Shown: positions 6,000-7,601 of the stretch, in pieces | Layout: the number at the start of each line of letters is the position of its first letter | Numbering within the stretch: the stretch's first letter is position 1 | Assembly: GCA_030425785.1 (NCBI GenBank) | Contig: JAUHYJ010000162.1 | Span: 1 to 7,601 of the forward strand | Origin: Acidimicrobiia bacterium | GTDB taxonomy: Bacteria > Actinomycetota > Acidimicrobiia > Acidimicrobiales > Ilumatobacteraceae | DNA length: 7,601 nucleotides | Direction of reading: 5' to 3' | Position numbers and translations under genes: made by a program | Notes under the pieces: generated by a model | The model's database searches: none | Told to the model about the DNA's origin: nothing | Seen by the model: only the letters and a program-made list of their open reading frames with translations

Positions 6000-6989
6000 A
6001 TGACACCGCAACGCGGCACCTCGGCGTGGCTCGGCCTGGTGGTCGAGGACGTGATCGATCCCGAGCGGCTGATCGTCGACCCCCATCACCATCTGTGGCC
6101 GGAGGGTGGAGCGCTCCCGTACGGCCTGGCCGAGCTGCACGCCGATGTCGGTGACGGTCACCGCATCGAGCGCACCGTGTTCGTCGAGTGCCGCGCCGCG
6201 TACGACCGCGACGGGCCCGAGCACCTCGCGTCGCTCGGCGAGACCCGGTTCGTGGCCGAGCAGGCGGCGGCGAGCGGCGGGTTGATCGGCGCCATCGTCG
6301 CCAACGTCGATCTCCGACGGGACGATCTCGACGAGCTGCTCGACGCGCACGCCGAGGCGAGCGGCGGCCTGCTGCGCGGCGTCCGGCACGCCCTCGCCTG
6401 CGCCGAGCATCCCGAGGTACTGCGGATCCCCGGCCGGTCGCCGCGCGACCTGTCGACCGACCCTGCGTTCCGGCGCGGCGTCGCTCGGCTCGGCGAGCGT
6501 GGACTCACCTATGACACGTGGCACTACCACTACCAGAACCGCGACTTCCTCGAACTCGCACGGGCCGTCCCCGGCACGACGATGGTGCTCGACCACTTCG
6601 GGACACCGCTCGGCGTCGGACCGTACGCTGCCGAGCGGGAGTCGATCGCCGAACAGTGGCGGGTCGACGTGGCCGACATCGCGACCTGCCCGAACGTCGT
6701 CGCCAAGCTGGGTGGCCTGGCGATGCCCGACAACGGGTACGGATGGCACGAGCGCGACCGGCCGGCCTCGTCCGACGAGCTCGTCGCCGAGCAGGGCGAT
6801 TGGTACCGGCACACGGTCGACTCGTTCGGCCCACAGCGCTGCATGTTCGAGTCGAACTTCCCGGTCGACCGGTTCTCGCTGTCGTACCGCACGTTCTGGA
6901 ACGCGGCCAAGCGCATCGCCGCGGCGTATGACGCCGACGAGCAGGAGGCGATGTTCCGCGCGACCGCCACCCGCGTCTATTCGCTCTGA
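6000..6989 (+). CDS. Amidohydrolase-family TIM-barrel hydrolase (COG3618 type)
   Basis: Predicted metal-dependent hydrolase of 329 residues, cytosolic, of the amidohydrolase-2 group that includes 2-pyrone-4,6-dicarboxylate lactonase and L-rhamnono/fuconolactonases. Landmarks: DPHHHLW at 27-33 (the strand-1 HxH metal motif, H29 and H31), VFVECRA at 60-66, RGVRH at 126-130, YDTWHYH at 171-177, VLDHFG at 196-201, VAKLGGL at 234-240 and MFESNFPVDRF at 282-292. The aspartate usual in the last motif (GSDWP-type) is asparagine here (N286), as in an ESNFPVD-type subgroup I recall. The ATG at 6000 has no Shine-Dalgarno; a GTG at 6039 is in frame but would leave few residues before the metal motif. It is divergent from the nucleotidyltransferase unit and overlaps the DUF2891 gene by 13 bp at the 3' end. 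Lactone or amide substrate unknown. Confidence 0.85.
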   Translation: MTPQRGTSAWLGLVVEDVIDPERLIVDPHHHLWPEGGALPYGLAELHADVGDGHRIERTVFVECRAAYDRDGPEHLASLGETRFVAEQAAASGGLIGAIVANVDLRRDDLDELLDAHAEASGGLLRGVRHALACAEHPEVLRIPGRSPRDLSTDPAFRRGVARLGERGLTYDTWHYHYQNRDFLELARAVPGTTMVLDHFGTPLGVGPYAAERESIAEQWRVDVADIATCPNVVAKLGGLAMPDNGYGWHERDRPASSDELVAEQGDWYRHTVDSFGPQRCMFESNFPVDRFSLSYRTFWNAAKRIAAAYDADEQEAMFRATATRVYSL

Positions 6990-7601
6990 AGCGCGAGGAT
7001 CGCGAACGAGGCGAGCCAGTGCTCGACCATCCAGTCGTCGCCGACGACGTGGTCGATCGAGGCCTCGACGAGGCGTTCGGCTGCCGAGGTGAGGTCGTCG
7101 CGGCCGCCGAGCGCCTTGGCCACGACGCGGAGTCCGTGGGCGCGCGACAGGTTGAAGCCGTGGAGGTGGGCGAGCTGGCCGTCGGACGCGTCGGTGACAC
7201 CGACCGGCTCGAGCAGTGAACGCGGCACCTCCGGCAGGAAGCGATCGAACCACGACGGGAAGTCGGCGGCGGGGAGCACGAGCGACATCAGCTCGGCCTC
7301 CGTCAGGGCACCCGACAGGAAGTCGGCGCCGTTGGGCTCCCACGCCGCCGGGTAGTCGCGGTCGTCGGCGAACCAGCGGGTGGCGGCCTCGACGATGGCG
7401 GTCCGGAGTGCGGGGTCGTGTTCGGTCCACGGCCACGCACGGGTCAGCGCGAACGCCGAGTTCGGGTGCATGCCGAACCGGGTCGGGAACTCGACTTTCG
7501 GCAGGAAGCTGCAGAACGACGCGGCGAGGGTCGACGCGAGCGGGCGCATCGCCTCCGACCACTCGGATGCTTCGTCCCAGTCGGCGAGCTCTGCGGCGAG
7601 C
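6977..7601 (-). CDS. DUF2891 family protein (5' end outside window)
   Basis: The C-terminal 207 residues of a gene entering from the right edge; the frame stays open from base 7600, so the start is outside. From memory of the family (about 320-340 residues), roughly the first third is missing, including the segment with the DWHS-type motif. Visible conserved stretches: LAAELADWD and MRPLA near the edge, FPTRFGMHPNSAFAL, EPNGADFLSGALTEAELM, FDRFLPEVP, DGQLAHLHGFNLSRAHGL and EHWLASFAILAL at the C-terminus. The order and spacing of these motifs make the family call firm. The conserved His, Asp, Glu and Trp residues and the expected all-helical fold suggest an enzyme, but I know of no assigned function. 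The TAG stop lies inside the 3' end of the convergent amidohydrolase gene (13-bp overlap). No signal peptide can be judged because the N-terminus is absent. Confidence 0.85.
   Translation of the reverse strand, partial: LAAELADWDEASEWSEAMRPLASTLAASFCSFLPKVEFPTRFGMHPNSAFALTRAWPWTEHDPALRTAIVEAATRWFADDRDYPAAWEPNGADFLSGALTEAELMSLVLPAADFPSWFDRFLPEVPRSLLEPVGVTDASDGQLAHLHGFNLSRAHGLRVVAKALGGRDDLTSAAERLVEASIDHVVGDDWMVEHWLASFAILALQSE

Noticed and set aside
5157..7562. An 801-codon open frame on the minus strand across the amidohydrolase and DUF2891 region
   Set aside because: Only its last 260 codons (from 5939) look like a protein family. The rest is antisense to or out of frame with well-recognised genes and has arginine/valine/glutamate-rich shadow composition.
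1..7601. tRNA, rRNA, riboswitch, CRISPR, insertion sequence or prophage features
   Set aside because: Coding genes fill almost all bases. The two gaps over 50 bp (3269-3405, 5940-5999) contain no cloverleaf, repeat array or terminal inverted repeats that I could recognise.

Overview
The window is protein-coding almost throughout, about two thirds or more G+C by eye, with strong C/G preference at third codon positions, GTG starts and very short gaps. Together with the gene families this points to a free-living high-GC actinobacterium. An Acidimicrobiia member (Ilumatobacter-like) is my best guess, but it rests on style rather than a marker gene. I saw no rRNA, tRNA, insertion sequence, phage gene or CRISPR array.

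Layout from left to right. (1) Bases 1-1695, plus strand: the 3' end of a PotB-like permease and a complete PotC-like permease overlapping it by 4 bp, the membrane half of a spermidine/putrescine-type ABC importer. Its ATPase and binding protein are expected upstream, outside the window. (2) Bases 1700-3268, minus strand: a two-gene unit in which a 2-keto-4-pentenoate hydratase-family enzyme is followed after 18 bp by a SAM-dependent methyltransferase resembling phosphoethanolamine N-methyltransferases. (3) Bases 3269-3405: a divergent promoter region with a small palindrome and a hairpin. (4) Bases 3406-4371, plus strand: an EamA/DMT-family ten-helix transporter. (5) Bases 4375-5939, minus strand: an AadA-like nucleotidyltransferase overlapping by 4 bp a metallo-beta-lactamase-fold hydrolase. 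(6) Bases 5940-5999: a 60-bp divergent promoter region. (7) Bases 6000-6989, plus strand: a COG3618-type amidohydrolase (TIM barrel). (8) Bases 6977-7601, minus strand: the C-terminal two thirds of a DUF2891 protein, running off the right edge.

The genes do not form one obvious pathway. The window reads as small transport and catabolism units packed side by side, with convergent neighbours separated by 3-4 bp or overlapping by 13 bp. The linked pairs are the two permeases, the hydratase with the methyltransferase, and the nucleotidyltransferase with the metallohydrolase. Starts come in two styles. Some have a clear Shine-Dalgarno (the PotC-like gene, the methyltransferase, the DMT transporter). 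Others face a divergent intergenic region with a -10-like hexamer ending exactly 6 nt before the start codon, as expected of leaderless transcripts (best at the hydratase). I found no convincing new defence or mobile system. The points most worth a second look are the methyltransferase, which keeps the catalytic residues of its family but apparently not the phosphate-binding ones, the nucleotidyltransferase/metallohydrolase pair, and the leaderless-type starts.
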